DNA of 64,000 nt from Euclidia mi (GCA_944739405.2 OX123193.2:23425516-23489515); one strand, 5' to 3'. Shown: positions 1 through 13,481, counted from the stretch's first letter. A program made the numbers and translations. Notes: generated by a model not told the origin, from the sequence alone.

Positions 1-3000
1 GAAAATCTAACAATCGCTTGCTTTTATGGTTTGTGCATCTCATTCCATAAATCACGAAGCGATTGTAATCATTTTTGTGATATGACTTTCAAGTTATGCG
101 AGTGATGTTTTATCCTTAAGCCGAAACGGATACAACAAGTTAACATCATAATAAACATTGTAACAATCATAATAATAATATTTTACATTATACTTACTAT
201 GTAGGTACCTATCTACACTAATATTATAAAGAGGAAAAATTTGTATTTTTGTTTGTTTGTAATGGATAAACTCAAAAACTACTGGACCGATTTTAAATTT
301 TTTTTTACCATTAGAAAGCTACATTATCTGCGAGTAACATAGGCTGTATTTTATTTTAGAAAAAATAGGGGTCCGTAAGATATTTGGGTTTTTCGGGTAC
401 GCGAAGTAGTTCCCTCAGGACGCGGGTGAAACCGCGGGAAACGGCTAGTCGAAACATAAATAGAAACAAACAAAGCACTCAACCAATACCTATAGAGGGC
501 TGGACAAACCCGCCCTCGGGGCATTTTACTTGAAGGTTAATTTGATAAAAACAATAATATCTGAGTCACAAAGCGGCTCTACATAAAATATGAGGACCTC
601 CGTACACTTGCCTCTTATCCTGTATCACGAGTAATAGTTTTACAGCATGATTCGAGTAATATGAAAGCAATATCCGGGGCTCGTAGGTCGAGTGGCTATT
701 ACGATACGTAGCATATTTTCAGCAATATTTATGGCTATAATTGGAATAACCCAGCCCATATTTCAACTTTATCGAGACTAGTGGAACCCGATCGGACCCA
801 CGTGGCCTGTTGTTTGATGTTGCACATACTAAACGTTGGCTTTAAATATTTTTGATATTAACAATAATTGGCAAGTACATGCAGAGCGTATAATGAGAGA
901 CAGCTTGCGTGCCATGCGTTCTGTTTCATTGGTTGTAGGATAATCAATTAAACTGAACGCATGGCAAGTTTGTATGGGAATACTATTCAGTAATTTTTAG
1001 CTGTTGAGGATGAACTGTGGTGTATGAATAAAACGTCATTTTGAACATTATTATCTACTAACTAAGCTCAGACTCGCTTCATTGTGGCTTACTTCTCTGA
1101 TTGAGCGAATACAATCAAAAGTTAACACTTTGAAGGACAGTTGACATCTATAGACGTCATAACAATAAAACTTCTATTATGTCTCGTTTACTGTCCTTAA
1201 GTTAATTTTTATATTATACTAGGGGATGCTCCGCATGCAAATTGTTTTTTATTTAACCGATACTCCCCGATCTCTTTTTAATTTCGGAAAATCCTTTCAT
1301 AGTGCAATTCTACGATCCCCAAGTAACATACATGACAAATTTTAGCTTCCTGTGCCCAATATAAAATCCTTGCGTTACTAACTGACTGACTGACATACAG
1401 ATAGGGATGAGAGAATCAGCTCTACTTTAAAGTGAAGTCAATCCAAAGAACTAGAGAGATGCTTTTCAGGTGCAGAACCATGTCAAGTTTTGTAAGCTTA
1501 AAAGCTATTCTAGTAAAATCTATTCTATTGGCCGCAAGGTTAAATTAGTAAGTAGTTTTTGACTGATATTCGATAATTCACTTAATCTTATATTATATAC
1601 CATATATATGTACATAGTACAGGTAAAATGTTTTAAACAGATAAGTTCTGTTCACTGACCAAGTCGTTGTACCTAGGAGGCTGCTCTCAGTTTGCTGCTT
1701 AAAGGTACGAGTTTGTAACCGACTACAGACAGCAGTAGCAGGGGACGTGTCGCCGCGATACTACTAGTTTCCATATATTTCTGTAAAATACTTTCCATAG
1801 CGAACGACTCGTCATCTACGCCGTCATGAGGTGTTGACACATCAATCAATGAATCGTAGTATTGCTAATGACGTTCTCGAAGACGTCAAACATCTTGCGT
1901 CGTAGAACCATCAGAACCAATACGGCCCTTTCTCGACCAGCAGCAGTGTGCGGCTGGGGCAGCTATTTTGATGTCCATGTCGCGCTTTGCTGTACTCGTC
2001 GTCGTTGTGCCGCGCTTGAGAACTGGCCGACAGAAATACGGCGCTGCTATCTGCTGCTGCCGTCAACTGCGATTGGGTTCAACATCATGGCTACAGCGAC
2101 ACGTTGCGATGACGTGTCAACAAGCCGTGACGCGACGTCATTTCATCTGCTGCAACTGTTGTCTGCAGCCAGCTACGAACTAGCACGTTCGAGATAAACA
2201 TTTTGAAAAATGTGTAAGCATGCCTAAAAAGTTTTCGAAATGCCTATTCAACGACAGCTTTAATTCGTATATAGTTGTCGTCATAACCATGTCAAAAGCT
2301 TGAATCTGAATTTAAAAAATATATTATTATTATTATCTTTTTATTCTTAGCCATAAAAGTTCATTTTGAATTACTTCGCTCATATTTTTCTCGCTCAATA
2401 ATCATTTGAACCCAGTTTCAATGATCATCACATCCTATTTTTTGTCATTTCATAGACAGTATTGTTGAATATGAATTATTGTAATAAAATATTGTGAAAC
2501 AATTGTAGCTTCTACTAATCGAAGCACGATGAAAATATGTTTACATAATAAAATACAAAGTCGAAAGTATGAGCGATTCTCGTCAACAATGAATAGAAAC
2601 ATCACCTCATTTATAAAAGCAACAAAACTTGTTTGTTGTTTCTAAAGAAAATCGAAGTGCGTACTTTTCTGTATTAATTTCTAAATATAGTTAGTTGTAT
2701 TGTTATGCTATGTACCTAAACCTGATATGTTTACGTAGTGGGTAGTTTATTGTACTAAAATGGTCTGCGTAAGTCCGGCTGACTGGTAGACGTAAACAAT
2801 TTTCCGCTAACTACTATTCCTGTTGGATTTATTAGTACACTACAATTTTGCCTAGTGTGAAACACACTACTAGGAAAATTATTTAGAACTGGCATTCTAG
2901 GATCTATCTATTCTAATCATACGATTCTAGACACACAATTGCTATCAGCAATGCACATTTTCAGACTCAAAAAATTATTGAATATTTGTTTGGTTTATTT

Positions 3001-3613
3001 TCACCTTATACTTGGTATAAATTAGAAGTACCTAGGTATATAGGTACCGACATCAATGGAGTGAGAATGCTAACCATGCTCGAATCAAAGCTGTATTTAG
3101 CCCGGTGCAGCTGCGATGCTCATCTGCTAGAGGCTCGTGCAAGTCAATACTGGTGTGAGGCTGTAGAATGAGAAATTCCTATCTATTTGCCTGTTTTATT
3201 CACGACACTGACGCCACAAATACTGCAGAATCTGGTTAAGTATAGTGTACTTTTTCATATGGTATGTAGAGACTTTCAGAATGTTCATTCGAAAATGATT
3301 TTTTATGCGCATGATGATAAACAATGTGATAATGATGACATGCTCAAAACTTACAAAATTAGAGCCCATTGCCACTTAAATGGACCGGCCGTTTTCCCGG
3401 TCCCATATCTTTATTCGCCCGGAGTCCGCTTACCGGATTCAACTAAAATATATTAACTTCTCCATATTAGCATCTCCGCGACTCTCTGTCTGACCGCCGC
3501 ACCCCAAATTGATGGGAGGATATCATGGTTTAGACTAGTGTCTGTTAATTCAGAGGTACTGACTCCCTATAACGACTGTCACAGATCTTTATTCTCTTGG
3601 ACCGACAGCTCAA
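1..3613. repeat. Tandem segmental duplication, copy A
   Basis: This block recurs in the same orientation from 5050. The first bases of the window match those at 5050, and similarity continues to 3613 (matching about 10384), where it breaks abruptly. In 655-860 against 5432-5640 I counted five substitutions and one short indel, about 97% identity. No convincing gene is visible: open frames such as 1862-2197 are not preserved in the second copy. The unit may begin left of the window. Confidence 0.9.
212..448 (+). mobile_element. Non-autonomous Helitron-like element
   Basis: A 237-bp insertion present in copy A and absent at the matching place in copy B (about 5261). It starts with TC and ends with CTAG, and lies between host A and T, as Helitrons do. 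Just before the end is a short hairpin with stem CGCGG/CCGCG and a 6-nt loop. It has no coding capacity. The empty site in copy B gives its limits directly. Confidence 0.8.
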
Positions 3614-4212
3614 CGCAGAAAAGGTTCTATGCGTTTATTTGCCGAGTATTGTCTCACTTCCCTTGCCAGGAGTATGACCGACCAACAACACGACACTGGC
3701 CTGAACACTAAGGGCTGCAGTCTCCCACGCTGTTCCCTCCGGTAGTGTGTAGGCAGGCTGCTCGAAGGCTGCGCGTAGCGGTGCAGGCCCTCGCTGACGT
3801 TGGCTCAGCTGGCAGACGCCGGCGGTGTGTGTACGTCGAGCAGGGCAGGCCAGACTCTTCGGCAGAGGTGACGCCGAAGGCGATGCAGGAAAGTGTAGCG
3901 GTCTAGGAGCGTAGCCGGAGTCTTAACGTGAACCTGGAACCCGTAGCTGGGACCAGGATACACGTAGATACGACGTAGGGTCAGTAGGTACGCTTAGTTA
4001 TAGTAGGTAGGTAGTAGAAGCGACGTTAGAGTAGCGGTGCCTGCTTCTCTGTCGGCCCCTTTATATACCGGGCCCTCCATCAGGGTGAGAGTCCGTTTAT
4101 GACCATATTTGGTCAGGCTTTGCGAGCGCGGACGATGGCTTTCTCTGATTGGCCGAGCGTATGGGCGGTACTGTGACGCAAACGCGGTAAGTACCGGACA
4201 TACGTTACAAGA
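3614..4212 (-). mobile_element. LTR-like block (possible solo LTR)
   Basis: GC-richer than its surroundings. Read on the minus strand it has the order of an LTR promoter: a CCAAT-type box (GGCCAATCAG, near 4150), a TATA box (TATATAAAG, near 4065) about 80 bases on, and an AATAAA signal near 3640. It starts exactly where similarity between the tandem copies stops. Clear TG...CA ends and a target-site duplication were not found, so the LTR call is an inference from promoter layout. Confidence 0.4.
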
Positions 4213-5049
4213 CTTTTATTTAAACTCGTGACATCACACGTAGTAGCTTCGTAACTTTAATAGTTTTTCGCTTTGGAGCAAAAGTTTTATTGCTTTACAC
4301 AAAAACAAAATGTAGAAATGCGTCATAGTTACCTGAATCACAGTTACCTGAAATACAATTGCACAATTAATTAGAAGGTGACGCTTATTTTTCAAAAATA
4401 GAAGTATTCGTAACGCTTCATCATCGACTCATTATTGCGCAATGCGAATGCGCAATTAGGTAAAGATTTACTCGTATTTGCGAATAATTTATTTGAAATG
4501 GCTTTAATCATGTAAGCAAAATTACATTATACATAGTATATTTATATTCCAGGGCGCAATCTTTTAAATCCTTATTTTGTTATTTTATGGTCGTAAGTTA
4601 GCAAGTCTGTAAAAGGTTATATTTACAATATCGTTCATCTTTTATTTACTTTCCTTATTGCTGTTGTGCGTATGTTCTTAAACATAGACTATCAAGTACT
4701 GGGATCGAAAAGCCAAGCACTCTCATCGCCTGGATAGAATGTTTGTTGAACCAAAGGACAACGCAAGTCTTCATGACCTATCCCATTGAGTTCTTTTGTT
4801 GTTCCGTACGTCTTTGTTACTGAAAAATGTGAGGAAGGTATCAACCGGCTTCGCCAGCGCGTATTACCCGAAACAATTTCACATAAGTAAGTAAATGTCC
4901 TCGCTCTTTCACCAAAGGATCATTAAAGCAGGGCCAGCCAATCAAAACATAATAATAAGAACATTCTATTTGGCTAGTAATATTTTACTCATTGACAACC
5001 TATACATATAAAAATGCTGCCAATGGTACTAGTAAAATCATGTTTTTAA
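4213..5049. other. Unique stretch between tandem copies, no gene seen
   Basis: AT-rich sequence between the LTR-like block and the start of copy B. It has no counterpart after copy B. I see no coding exon, RNA gene or recognisable element in it. Confidence 0.5.
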
Positions 5050-5911
5050 GAAAATCTAACAATCGCTTGCTTTTATGGTTTGTGCATCTCATTCCATAAA
5101 TCACGAAGCGATTGTAATCATTTTTGTGATATGACTTACAAGTTATGCGAGTGATGTTTTATTCTTAAGCCGAAACGGATACAACAAGTTTACATCATAA
5201 TAAACATTGTAACAATCATAATAATAATATTTTACATTATACTTACTATGTAGGTACCTACCGAAACATACCCAAATAGAAACAGACTAAGCACTCAACA
5301 TTTTACATGAAGGTTAATTTGATAAAAACAATATCTGAGTCACAAAGCGGCTCTACATAAAATATGAGGACCTCCGTACACTTGCCTCTTATCCTGTATC
5401 ACGAGTAATAGTTTTACAGCATGATTCGAGTAATATGAAAGCAATCTCCGGGGCTCGTAGGTCGAGTGGCTATTACGATACGTGGCATATTTTCAGCAAT
5501 ATTTATGGCTATAATCGGAATAACCCAGCCCATATTTCAACTTTATCGAGACTAGTGGGATCCGATCGGACCCACGTGGCCTGTTGTTTGATGTTGCACA
5601 TACTAAACGTTGGCTTTAAATATTTTTGATATTAATAATTGGCAAGTACATGCAGAGCGTATAATGAGAGACAGCTTGCGTGCCATGCGTTCTGTTTCAT
5701 TGGTTGTAAGATAAATAATCAATTAAACTGAACGCATGGCAAGTTTTTATGGGAATACTATTCAGTAATTTTTAGCTGTTGAGGATGAACTGTGGTGTAT
5801 GAATAAAACGTCATTTTGAACATTATTATCTACTAGCTAAGCTCAGACTCGCTTCGCTGTGGCTTACATCAATCAAAAAGATAACTTGATTTTTATATTA
5901 TACTAGAGGAT

Positions 5912-6077
5912 CCTAAAAACAGGACAGGTTAGAAGTACTCTGAACAGAAGAGCATGCATGGGGAATCTGATGGGAGTGAATGAAGCAAGAGATATATGTC
6001 AGGATCGTTGCAAATGGCGTTCCGTAGTCTCTGCCTACCCCTCCGGGAAACAGGCGTGAGTTTATGTATGTATGTAC
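5912..6077 (+). mobile_element. 3' tail of a non-LTR retrotransposon (RTE-like)
   Basis: Ends in the motif CTGCCTACCCCTCCGGGAAA followed by GGCGTGAG and a short ATGT-rich microsatellite, the same tail class seen on the SINE copies in this window. The bases before it read like a degraded C-terminus of an RTE-type reverse transcriptase. It is absent from copy A, so it inserted after the duplication or was lost from A. Confidence 0.45.
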
Positions 6078-6552
6078 TAGAGGATGCTCCGCTTGCACAT
6101 TTTTTTTTATTTAACCGATACTTCCCGATCTCGTTGGAATTTCGGAAAATGCTTTCTTAGTGTACCTGTACGATCCCCAAGTAACATACATGACAATTTT
6201 TAGCTTCCTGTGCTCAATAGTTTCGGCTATGCGTTGTATGTCAGTTAGTGTTTAACGGAAGGATTTATATAAAATCCTTGCATTACTGACTGACTGACAT
6301 ACAGATAGGGATAAGAGATACAGCTCTACTTTGTAATGAAGTCAATGCAAAGAACTAGTGAGATGCTTTTCAGGTGTAGATGTCAAGTTCTGTAACCTTA
6401 AAAGCTATTCCAGTAAAATCTTTCTATCGGCCGTTTTTTGTTTTGTAGTATGTATATAAGGAACAGTTTATTTTAGAGTAGTAGTAGTAGTAGTATATTT
6501 TAGACTTTTGCCATGTCTGTCTAGTGTCTAGCTATCCATACACGGTTTATTC

Positions 6553-6604
6553 AGCGATTACTAGTATAGGTACTAGAGTGTTAGTACCTATACTAGTAAT
6601 CGCT
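6553..6604. repeat. Perfect 21-bp hairpin
   Basis: 6553-6573 and 6584-6604 are exact reverse complements around a 10-nt loop. It lies at the end of a stretch (about 6433-6605) found only in copy B, so it probably came with an insertion. Confidence 0.85.
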
Positions 6605-7320
6605 ATGTTAGTAAGTAGTTTTTGGCTGATATTCGATAATTTACCTAACCTTGATATTATATATCATATATATACACAGTACAGGTAAAACCTGTTTTAA
6701 ACAGATAAGTTCTGTTCACTAACCTGTTCTCAGCTTGCTGCTTAAAGGTACGAGTTTGTAGCAGGGGATATGTCGCCGCGATACTACTAGTTTCTATAAA
6801 TTTCTGTGAAATACCTTCCGTAGCGAACGACACGTCATCTACGCCGTCATGAGGTGTTGACACATCAATGAATCGTAGTATTGCTAATGACGTTCTCGAA
6901 GACGTCAACAATCTTGCGTCGTAGAACCATCAGAACCAATGCGGCCCTTTCACGATCAGCAGCAGTGTGCGGCAGGGGCAGCTATTTTGCTGTAGGGACA
7001 TGTCGCTTTTTGCTCTAACCGTGGTCGGTCTAGTGCTGCTATCTGCTGCTGCCGTCAACTGCAATTGGGTTCAACATCATGGCTACCACGCCGTGACGCG
7101 GCGTCATGTCATTTGCTGCAGTTGTTGTCTACAGCCAGCTACGAACTTGCACGTTCGAGTTAAACATTTTGAAAAATGTGCAAGCATGCCTAAAAAATGC
7201 CTATCCCTTATATTTTCAAAATGCCTATTCAACGACAACTATAATTCGTATTTACTTATCGTCATAACCATGTCAAAAAATTTGAATCTTAATTAAAAAA
7301 ATATATTATTATCTTTTTAT

Positions 7321-9077
7321 ACACGCTACTGCGTAAGCTCCGCCACTATGGCGTAGAGAAAACCGCACTTAGTGTTGTCGATTCGTACCTGCGGCAGAGA
7401 TTTCAGTGTGTTGATGTAAATGGGACTACATCCTCTAAATTACCTATACAGCTAGGCGTTCCACAAGGCTCAATTTTAGGTCCTTTTCTATTTCTTGTAT
7501 ATATTAATGACTTACCTTTTTATTTAAAAAACATCTGTGATGTTGTACTTTTTTCAGTTGATACGTCACTTATTTTTAAAGTAGATAGGAATAGAAATCA
7601 ATTTGATGATGTAAATAATGCACTATTACAAGTTACACAATGGTTTACAGCAAATAACCTAGTACTTAATTCTAGGAAAACTAAATGCGTTAAATTTGCT
7701 ATACCGAATGTAAGACAACTAGGACCTAATATTATGCTAGATAGGGAGGAACTTGACACAGTAGACTCTACAGTGTTCCTAGGTATTACATTAGATAATA
7801 AGTTACAATGGGGTGCACATATAGCATGTCTTGCAGGAAAGCTCAGCTCTGCTGCGTATGCCGTTAGAAAAGTTAGGCAACTTACTGACATCGACACGGC
7901 TCGTTTAGTATATTTTAGCTATTTTCACAGTGTTATGTCCTACGGCATTTTGTTATGGGGCAAAGCTGCGGATATTCAGAATATTTTCGTTCTACAAAAA
8001 CGAGCGGTAAGAGCAATATACATGTTAGGTGCAAAAGATACTCTTAGGGAACGCTTTAAGTCTATAGGAATTCTTACAGTAGCCTCGCAATTTTTATTTG
8101 CAAATATTTTGTACATTAGGCAAAATATAGGTTTATTTACCACAAAAAGCGATATACATAACATAAATACTCGAAACAGGCATAGGTTATATGCCCCTTA
8201 TCATCGTTTACATAAAGTTAATAATTCTTTTGTAGGGCTAGGTATTCGTATATACGATAAAATACCAATTAGTCTTTTAGAATTACCATTTAGTACATTT
8301 AAAACTAAAATAAAAGACTGCCTTATTAAGAAAGGTTATTATACTATTAATGATTATTTCAGTGATAAGGATAGCTGGTCACTTACGCTAGACAACTCAT
8401 GATCTTTATACCTAATTAGAATTATATAGATACTTTGCATTTTTCAGTTAATCTTTATATAATATTTCTAGTTCTTTTAAATTACTGTTCATGTATTATT
8501 AGGTCATTCAACTTAGGTACTACATTTACATTTGCATTGTTGTTCCCCTAATTTTATTAAAGTTTTACTGCACTGTAAGATGAAGATAACTCGTGATTAT
8601 GGGCTGTAAACTAATGTTTTAGTAATTTTGTGTATGCATATACAGTCACTTCTGTAACATATATTTCCACCATAGTTATGAACATGGTCGCGAGTTGCCT
8701 ACATTATAAGACGTAAGTGGATGCTCTTGTTACACAATATTCACACTGGAAGGCTACTACAGCACTTAAATTGGTAATAGCATTAATTATTTAAGTATTA
8801 TGTATGTTCCTAATTACTGTTTACAAGTAATTAATTACAATGTGAAACAGTTGCAGCTCCTTACAAAAACAAAATATGTAACATAACAATGGCGATTAAA
8901 AAGAGTGGCCACGAGTTTTATTGCCCGTTCTTTCTCGTGGTTCTACCTATTGCTTTGCGAATGGGCAGTAAATGTAAATGTAGAAGCATTAAGTAATGTA
9001 CATTAAAATTTGACGTTCATAAGCGTTACCTTGTGACCTAGATGAACAAATGATTTTGACTTTGACTTTGAAAATAC
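7321..9077 (+). mobile_element. 5'-truncated non-LTR retrotransposon (Jockey/CR1-like)
   Basis: An insertion into copy B; copy A has the uninterrupted site near 2340. It holds the second half of a reverse transcriptase and a 3' UTR of about 670 bases. It ends in a short TTTGAC-type tandem tail near 9055-9072. The missing 5' part is the usual result of incomplete target-primed reverse transcription. Confidence 0.8.
7326..8402 (+). pseudogene. Reverse transcriptase fragment, C-terminal half
   Basis: An open frame of 359 codons read from the 5' truncation point; the first in-frame Met is at 7734. It has the RT motif B block GVPQGSILGPFLFLVYINDL (from about 7457), then the place of the active-site box. 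There FADD is replaced by FSVD (near 7552), which removes a catalytic aspartate. Downstream come FLGITLDNKLQW and a thumb-like region ending at the stop at 8402. The rest of the frame is intact, so the copy may be fairly young. The family is Jockey/CR1-type by motif order; the exact clade cannot be fixed by eye. Confidence 0.8.
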
Positions 9078-9116
9078 ATAGTCATAAAAGTTCATTTTGA
9101 ATTACTTCGCTCATAT

Positions 9117-9171
9117 TTTTCTCGCTCAACAATAATTTGAACCACTGGGTTCAAATGATTGTTGAGCGAGA
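9117..9171. repeat. Local palindrome unique to copy B
   Basis: TCTCGCTCAACAAT is followed about 25 bases later by its exact reverse complement, with the flanking AATTTGAACC also mirrored. The matching place in copy A (about 2388-2420) has only one side. The palindrome therefore arose after the duplication. Confidence 0.75.
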
Positions 9172-10384
9172 AATAATAATCCGATGATCATCACATCCTA
9201 TTTTGTTATAGAGTTATTATAGACAGTATTGTTGAATATGTATTCTTGTAATAAAAAATTGTGAAACAATTGTAGCTTCTACGAATCGAAGCACGATGAA
9301 AATATGTTTACATAGTAAAATACAAAGTCGAAAGTATGAGCGATTCTCGTCAACAATGAATAGAAACATCACCTCATTTATAAAAGCAACAAAACTTGTT
9401 TGTTGTTTCGAAAGAAAATCAAAGTGCGTACTTTTCTGTATTAATTTCTAAATATAGTTAGTTGTATTGTTATGCTATGTACCTAAACCTGACAAGTTTA
9501 CGTAGTGGGTAGTTCATTGTAGGTACTGAAATGGTCTGCGTAAGTCTAGTTGACTGGTAGACGTAAACAATTTTCCGCTAACTACTATTCCTGTTGGATT
9601 TATTGGTACACTACAATTTTGCCTAGTGTGAAACACACTACTAGGAAAATTATTTAGAACTGGCATTCTAGGATCTATCGATTCTAATTATACGATTCTA
9701 GACACTTAATCGCTATCAGCAATGCACATTTTCAGACTCAAAAAATTATTGAATATTTGTTTGGTTTATTTTCACCTTATACTTGGTATAAATTAGAAGT
9801 ACCTATAGGTATATAGGTACGGACATCAATGGAATGAGAATGCTAACCATGCTCGAAATAAAGCTGTATTTAACCCGGTGCAGCTGCGATGCTCATCTGC
9901 TAGAGGCTCGTGCAAGTCAATACTGGTGTGAGGCTCTAGAATGAGAAATTCCTATCTATTTGCCTGTTTTATTCACGACACGGACGCCACAAATACTGCG
10001 GAATCTGGCTAAGTATAGTGTACTTTTTCATATTGTATGTGGAGACTTTCAGAATGTTCATTTGAAAATGATTCTTTATACGCATGATGATAAACAATGT
10101 GATAATGATGACATGCTCAAAACTTACAAAATTTGAGCCCATTGCCACTTAAATGGACCGGCCGTTTTCCCGGTCCCATATCTTTATTCGCCCGGAGTCC
10201 GCTTACCGGATTCAACTAACATATATTAACTTCTCTATATTAGCATCTCCGCGACTCTCTGTCTGACCGCCGCACCCCAAAGTGATGGGAGGATATCATG
10301 GTTTAGACTAGTGTCTGTTAATTCAGAGGTACTGACTCCCTATAACGACTGTCAAAGATCTTTATTCTCTTGGACCGACAGCTC

Positions 10385-11399
10385 AATGTGCTCTGCAAGG
10401 CACGGGACAAGCGATAATAAACAATTCAATAGTCATATAACTCCGAAAAGCCAGTGGTGCGCGCCCTGGTTACGATCCTTTACCCTCTGCAAAATCAATA
10501 AATTAATTTTATTAAATTCAGTTCATTTTCTGCATGATGATGAAATCTTTATATGATAATCACGAATATATAATATCCTGTTCTACGGCTGTACTCTATA
10601 AAACTTTTGTTCACTGTTTTGTTCTTCATTATCATCGTCAGCCTCTCCTATAGCACGCCACTGATCTGTATGTTCGACTCTTTATGCCCAGCCAAGCTAC
10701 AACTAGCCGCAGGGCAGTTGTACACTACGTTTGCCAAAACTCAGTCGCCACTCCAGAACACGTCTGTTTCAGCGATTGTCGATTCTGCGACAAATGTGAC
10801 CAGCCCAATGCCTCTTCAGCTTGGAATTATGTGACCGTGTGTGTCTGTGTCAGTTGTCCTAGGATATTATTATTATTTTTTATGCTTAAAAGTAAGTACA
10901 CATATACATGAGTAAGTAATTCATACAGGTAAATACTAAGACACTGTACCTACACATTTGGTAAATAAGGATATTGCCCGTAATATCCTGGAAAATATTG
11001 TCATGACTATTGTCATAGCTGTGACGTAATGGAATACTTTAAAAGTTGCATTAATTTTGCGGTTTTAAGTATGCATGATGTGCTATATATAAAATAGTTT
11101 CCAGGTTTTTAACCCAGGTTGATGTCGAATTTTTCCAGTTTAGGGAATGGAATATTCCAAACTAGACTTCGTAAGCGCTATCACTCTCCAACCGCCTGTG
11201 GCATAACTACCCATACCAATGTGGGATAACGCTTGGATGATGATAATGGTGTTTTTAGTAGTTTTCTTGTTACTCTTCTTGCCACTGCTCGAAAGGGGAG
11301 AACTATGATTTAGATTGACCTACCTAGTTTAGTTTAGTTGGTCGTGGGTTTTCCGCACTTAGCCACTTATTTGGGTCATTGTGCGTAAGTGGCGATTTG
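10385..11399. other. No gene recognised
   Basis: AT-rich sequence after copy B. Short open frames at 10607-10834 and 10684-10911 overlap in different frames and show no recognisable domain. Nothing else can be supported. Confidence 0.4.
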
Positions 11400-12070
11400 A
11401 TTGAGGCCGACTACTCATACCACCTTAGCTCCTTCCAGAAAGCCATAATAACCGGCCGGTTATTATGCCTGTCAGATGCTTAAGAATTTTTCTATTAGAA
11501 TGCAGCAGCTTGTGCGAGAGTCGCTTGTTCAAGCAGGGGATAGCATCTTTTGTTTGTCTGCATTATTTTATGTCTGCCTACTGTTTTTCATGTTCATGTG
11601 CGGTTCTCTCGCGTAGCCACGTTTTGAGTTGGCTTGCCGGTATCGGTACAATCGGCTCGGGTCCCATTATCATTGTGTCCGATCCTTGCCGTGCCAGTTG
11701 GTCTGCGGCGTCATTGCCTGCGGAGTTGCTGTGGCCTTTAATCCATTGCAGCGTAACCCGATTCTTCTCTGCAATCTTTTGCAGCTCTAGGTGGCATTCC
11801 ATGATGAGGCCGCTGTTAAAGCAGTTGCTGCCGAGAGCTTGTAGTACAGAGACACTGTTCGTGATAATGCGTATAGACAGGTCACTTACGTTCCTAGACG
11901 CAATTGCTGTTGCGGCTCTTGTTATCCCAACACACTCAGCTTGGAATATGGTGTTAAGAGTGCCAAGGGATGGGAGATTGATGGATGTCATGGGAGAATA
12001 CGCCCGCACCTGTCTCATGCTTCGTTTTTGAGCCGTCTGTGTATACTCTGACTTCGTGTATACCAGAGCT
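11400..12070 (-). pseudogene. Retrotransposon RNase H domain, decayed
   Basis: On the minus strand the order is YTDGSKTK (near 12030), a frame change, TIFQAECVGI (near 11930), TNSVSVLQAL, then WIKGHSNSAGNDAADQLAR (near 11710). This is the RNase H fold found after the reverse transcriptase in I/LOA/R1-type LINEs. The usual catalytic Asp of the third motif (TDS) is Asn here, and YTDGS lies in another frame from the rest. Downstream, a decayed ITG-containing tail reaches about 11460. It is a dead fragment; the rest of the LINE is not nearby. Confidence 0.75.
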
Positions 12071-12097
12071 GTCTATTTGCTGAGAGCTGTTTATTTT

Positions 12098-12134
12098 AAT
12101 TACCTAATTAGGTAGGTCACCTAATTAGGTAATT
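12098..12134. repeat. Perfect 16-bp hairpin
   Basis: 12098-12113 and 12119-12134 are exact reverse complements with a 5-nt spacer. It is AT-rich and each half is itself nearly palindromic (CCTAATTAGG). Confidence 0.85.
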
Positions 12135-12983
12135 ATCTAATTACGTAAATCTTGTTTGCGTGATTACTTAGTTATTGTGATGGAGTGATTCGAATTTTCA
12201 TTACCACAGATGTTACCGAGTAATGTTCGTTTTATCAAGAAAGAATTGTCCCGAATATGTCTTCTTCGTGAAGGACTAAAAATTTCAAGAGTTACATAAA
12301 CAATGTAGGACACAATATTGCATAATATTTTGTGTGGTATTGCCATGTACCAGTAATTAGCAATTATGTGGTTACAATGTCTGTGGTATTTTTGTCTTGC
12401 GTCATAACGTTGCATGCAACATGTTCCTGCTGTAAAGCAAAGGATGTAACAATATTGTTTTGCTACTGAGAGCTTGTACTCTTGGCTCCGCCACTCAACT
12501 CACAACCGTTGGCGGAGGAGGTGTGACTCTCGCCTAAAGCATTCTGGGCCTATTTAGGTACTAAAATGTAACAACAAGCTAAAAGTTCTAGAAATGTTCC
12601 GTGCTCTGCACGTTGATCTAGCGGAAATTAAGTTTAGCTATCTCATTTTCTTGAATTATTTTTTATTACTGTGTTCGTAGGAATTGCAACTACGAGATGT
12701 TCAACATAAATTGGTAGTAACTACTGATGGACCATGACGTATTTTGTCAGATATATATATAAAATCTAAATGTGAATAATTAGGTATGCATCTTATTTTA
12801 GTATAAAATGCCATGTGTAAATATATTAGGAAGGTCTGTGTGGTCTTACATACCGTTAGGTATAAACTCTTTAAAATAATGGATATAGTATTATGTGACC
12901 TCTGCAATGGGATATGGCAACAAAGCGGTTACTGGGTCAGCTAGAAGAATGTTTTTTATTTTTTTACATGCCTAGCGGCTAAC
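12135..12983. other. No gene recognised
   Basis: AT-rich sequence leading to the outer limit of the left arm of the inverted repeat. I see no exons, RNA genes or clear element ends. Confidence 0.4.
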
Positions 12984-13481
12984 GAGCAGATGGATCGCCT
13001 GATGACAAGCGATTACCACGCTTCATGAATCTGCAACACTAGAGGAGTTGAAACCGGGTTGCCTACCATGTTCGAAAAATGAAAAGCGATGGGCCAACGG
13101 CACTTTCACTCGCCGAACTAAACGTAATGGCACTATGCCGGAAAGTGCAAAATGCCATAAAAGTGTCAATACCACATCTTCAAATAAAATATTATTTTAT
13201 ACTTGGTAACGTGTTTTGTGAAATGATAGGTAGTACAATTATAATTCCTGAAAGTAATTTAATGAATTGTGTAACAGACTGGCATAAAACCCACTCCCTT
13301 GCGGTTGAAGTACGTCGCATATTGCTAAAAAGTTCCATTTATTCAACTCGCATTGTTTTTATTCCTAGAATTCATAGGTAGACATAATAGAGGTATGGGA
13401 AACTTTTCTTGAGCTCAAACCTCAAATATACCTACGTATTGCAAAGGATATGAATTTATTTAATTAAAACAGTGAATATAT

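Larger units (their letters stand above)
5050..10384. repeat. Tandem segmental duplication, copy B
   Basis: Second copy of the unit at 1-3613, same orientation. It is longer because of insertions absent from copy A: a LINE (7321-9077), a stretch with a perfect hairpin (about 6433-6605), a retrotransposon tail (about 5912-6077) and a local palindrome (9117-9171). It lacks the Helitron-like element of copy A. The similarity ends at about 10384, where copy A meets the LTR-like block. Confidence 0.9.

Noticed and set aside
1862..2197. 111-codon open frame in copy A
   Set aside because: Copy B has indels and changes that disrupt it, and it has no domain.
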